The position numbers and the translations under genes were made by a program. The notes beneath the pieces are model-generated. The model searched no databases. It was given only the letters and a program-made list of their open reading frames with translations, and was not told the DNA's origin. Of a stretch of DNA of 64,000 nucleotides, positions 63,101 to 64,000 are shown piece after piece (positions within the stretch are counted from its first letter, which is position 1; every line of letters starts with the position of its first letter). Source of the stretch: Albula goreensis (lineage: Eukaryota > Chordata > Actinopteri > Albuliformes > Albulidae); contig CM040744.1 in the NCBI GenBank assembly GCA_022829145.1, positions 5,491,001 to 5,555,000 on the forward strand, in the 5' to 3' direction.

Positions 63101-64000
63101 GCCGCGCAAATACTCACATCCCATAATTGAACATAAAGTATGAGGAAGGTAATAAGGAACTATTATTACGGCCCAGTCCCTTAAAAAGACCATGAATCAA
63201 ACAGATTGACAATGAGCCAAAGTGTCTCCATTTACCCACTCCCTGTACAAAAACGAAACAATAACAAACCGTGAATTGAAGGAAATAAGAATATGCTCAC
63301 ATGAAAAGAGGAAATCACAAAACCGCCACTTTAATCCGTAACATCTACCCTAAGGTGCCGTTGATACTGACATGTTCGCTGCTCGGCTTATCTGATGTGG
63401 GGGAGGAGTAAAATTCATAGTACAGGGAACAAAAGAGGCAGCTCGAGTACGGAGTAAAATATTCCCCAAATTTCAAACAGAAACTGAAGCCTCAAAGGCA
63501 TCCGTGGTACCTTGAAAAAACGGGCCCACTGAAACGGAAAAAAAAAAACGAAAGAAAATTGCTATCTTAGACAATTCTTCAAAAATATCCTCCCACCTAG
63601 AAAAAGATGGGGATGGATTAACTCGGCACTTGCCTGCAAGAAATGAACATTCAACATTTGACACACCGAGATCTGGCAGTTCAGAAAATTCCAGAAGCCT
63701 CTGGAAGCACAGCAGTGGCCACACTCACAAATACACAGGAGAAAACCGAGGTACAAGCAAGCTGGCTAAACATGACTAAATATGCCTTATACATAAATGA
63801 ATGAATGCAAACTAATGAAATGTAGTGAATAAGAGCTATTGGAATGACATTAACCTAGCCATAATCCAAGGGGACAAAGCTATGCTAAAAGTCTTTCGTT
63901 TTAGAAGAATGGTCCATCAGAAGGTTCTGATGCATGTTACAAATTAGTTTTCCTTACTGGACGTTCAAATGGATTCAATTTTATTGCATTATATGCAGGT
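60140..64000. other. Gene-free interval to the window edge
   Basis: No exon, RNA gene or clear transposon recognised. Open frames up to about 100 codons lack any family signature. Confidence 0.5.

Overview
The window is vertebrate nuclear DNA, most likely from a ray-finned fish. It is AT-rich, its one recognisable gene is split into many GT-AG exons, and it carries fish-type repeats: CR1/L2-like LINE fragments, a Ty3/gypsy pol relic, a solo LTR, MITEs with terminal inverted repeats, minisatellites and CA/TA microsatellites. I cannot name the species.

The only protein-coding gene I can support is a complete CFAP57 (WDR65) orthologue on the + strand. Its coding region runs from the ATG at 14855 to the stop at 32977. 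I assembled 23 coding exons by hand; all splice phases agree and no in-frame stops occur, giving about 1215 residues. The N-terminal half is WD40 repeats and the C-terminal half is a long coiled coil, as in ciliary CFAP57. A likely noncoding first exon (donor at 14363/14364, acceptor at 14846/14847) lies just downstream of three CGTCA (CRE half-site) motifs. A polyadenylation signal is at 33365.

Layout. 1-9200: gene-free DNA with a TA microsatellite, a LINE 3' end on the minus strand, a solo LTR (2521-2986) and a 228-bp inverted-repeat element (7047-7274). 9205-12395: a tandem array of about 17 units of about 181 bp, each built around a palindrome. 12396-14170: a second, truncated LTR and transposon debris. 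14174-33385: promoter, CFAP57 and 3' UTR, with two LINE fragments in opposite orientation in introns 4 and 7 and a MITE in intron 8. 33390-64000: about 30 kb with no gene I can support. It holds a dead gypsy pol (about 35945-36665), a perfect 15-bp hairpin (38832-38865), a 28-bp minisatellite with about 33 copies (43208-44120), a GC-rich promoter-like cluster (about 45960-46280), a TATA-containing insert between 11-bp direct repeats (54167-54486) and a hammerhead-like motif (about 60060-60125).

The most interesting observation is in CFAP57. The two LINE copies are inverted relative to each other and share a block of about 400 bp at roughly 97% identity, while their flanks are much more diverged. 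The block looks like gene conversion. The pair brackets exons 5-7, which total 447 nt and start and end in phase 0. Pairing of the two copies in pre-mRNA could therefore favour in-frame skipping or circularisation of three WD40-encoding exons.
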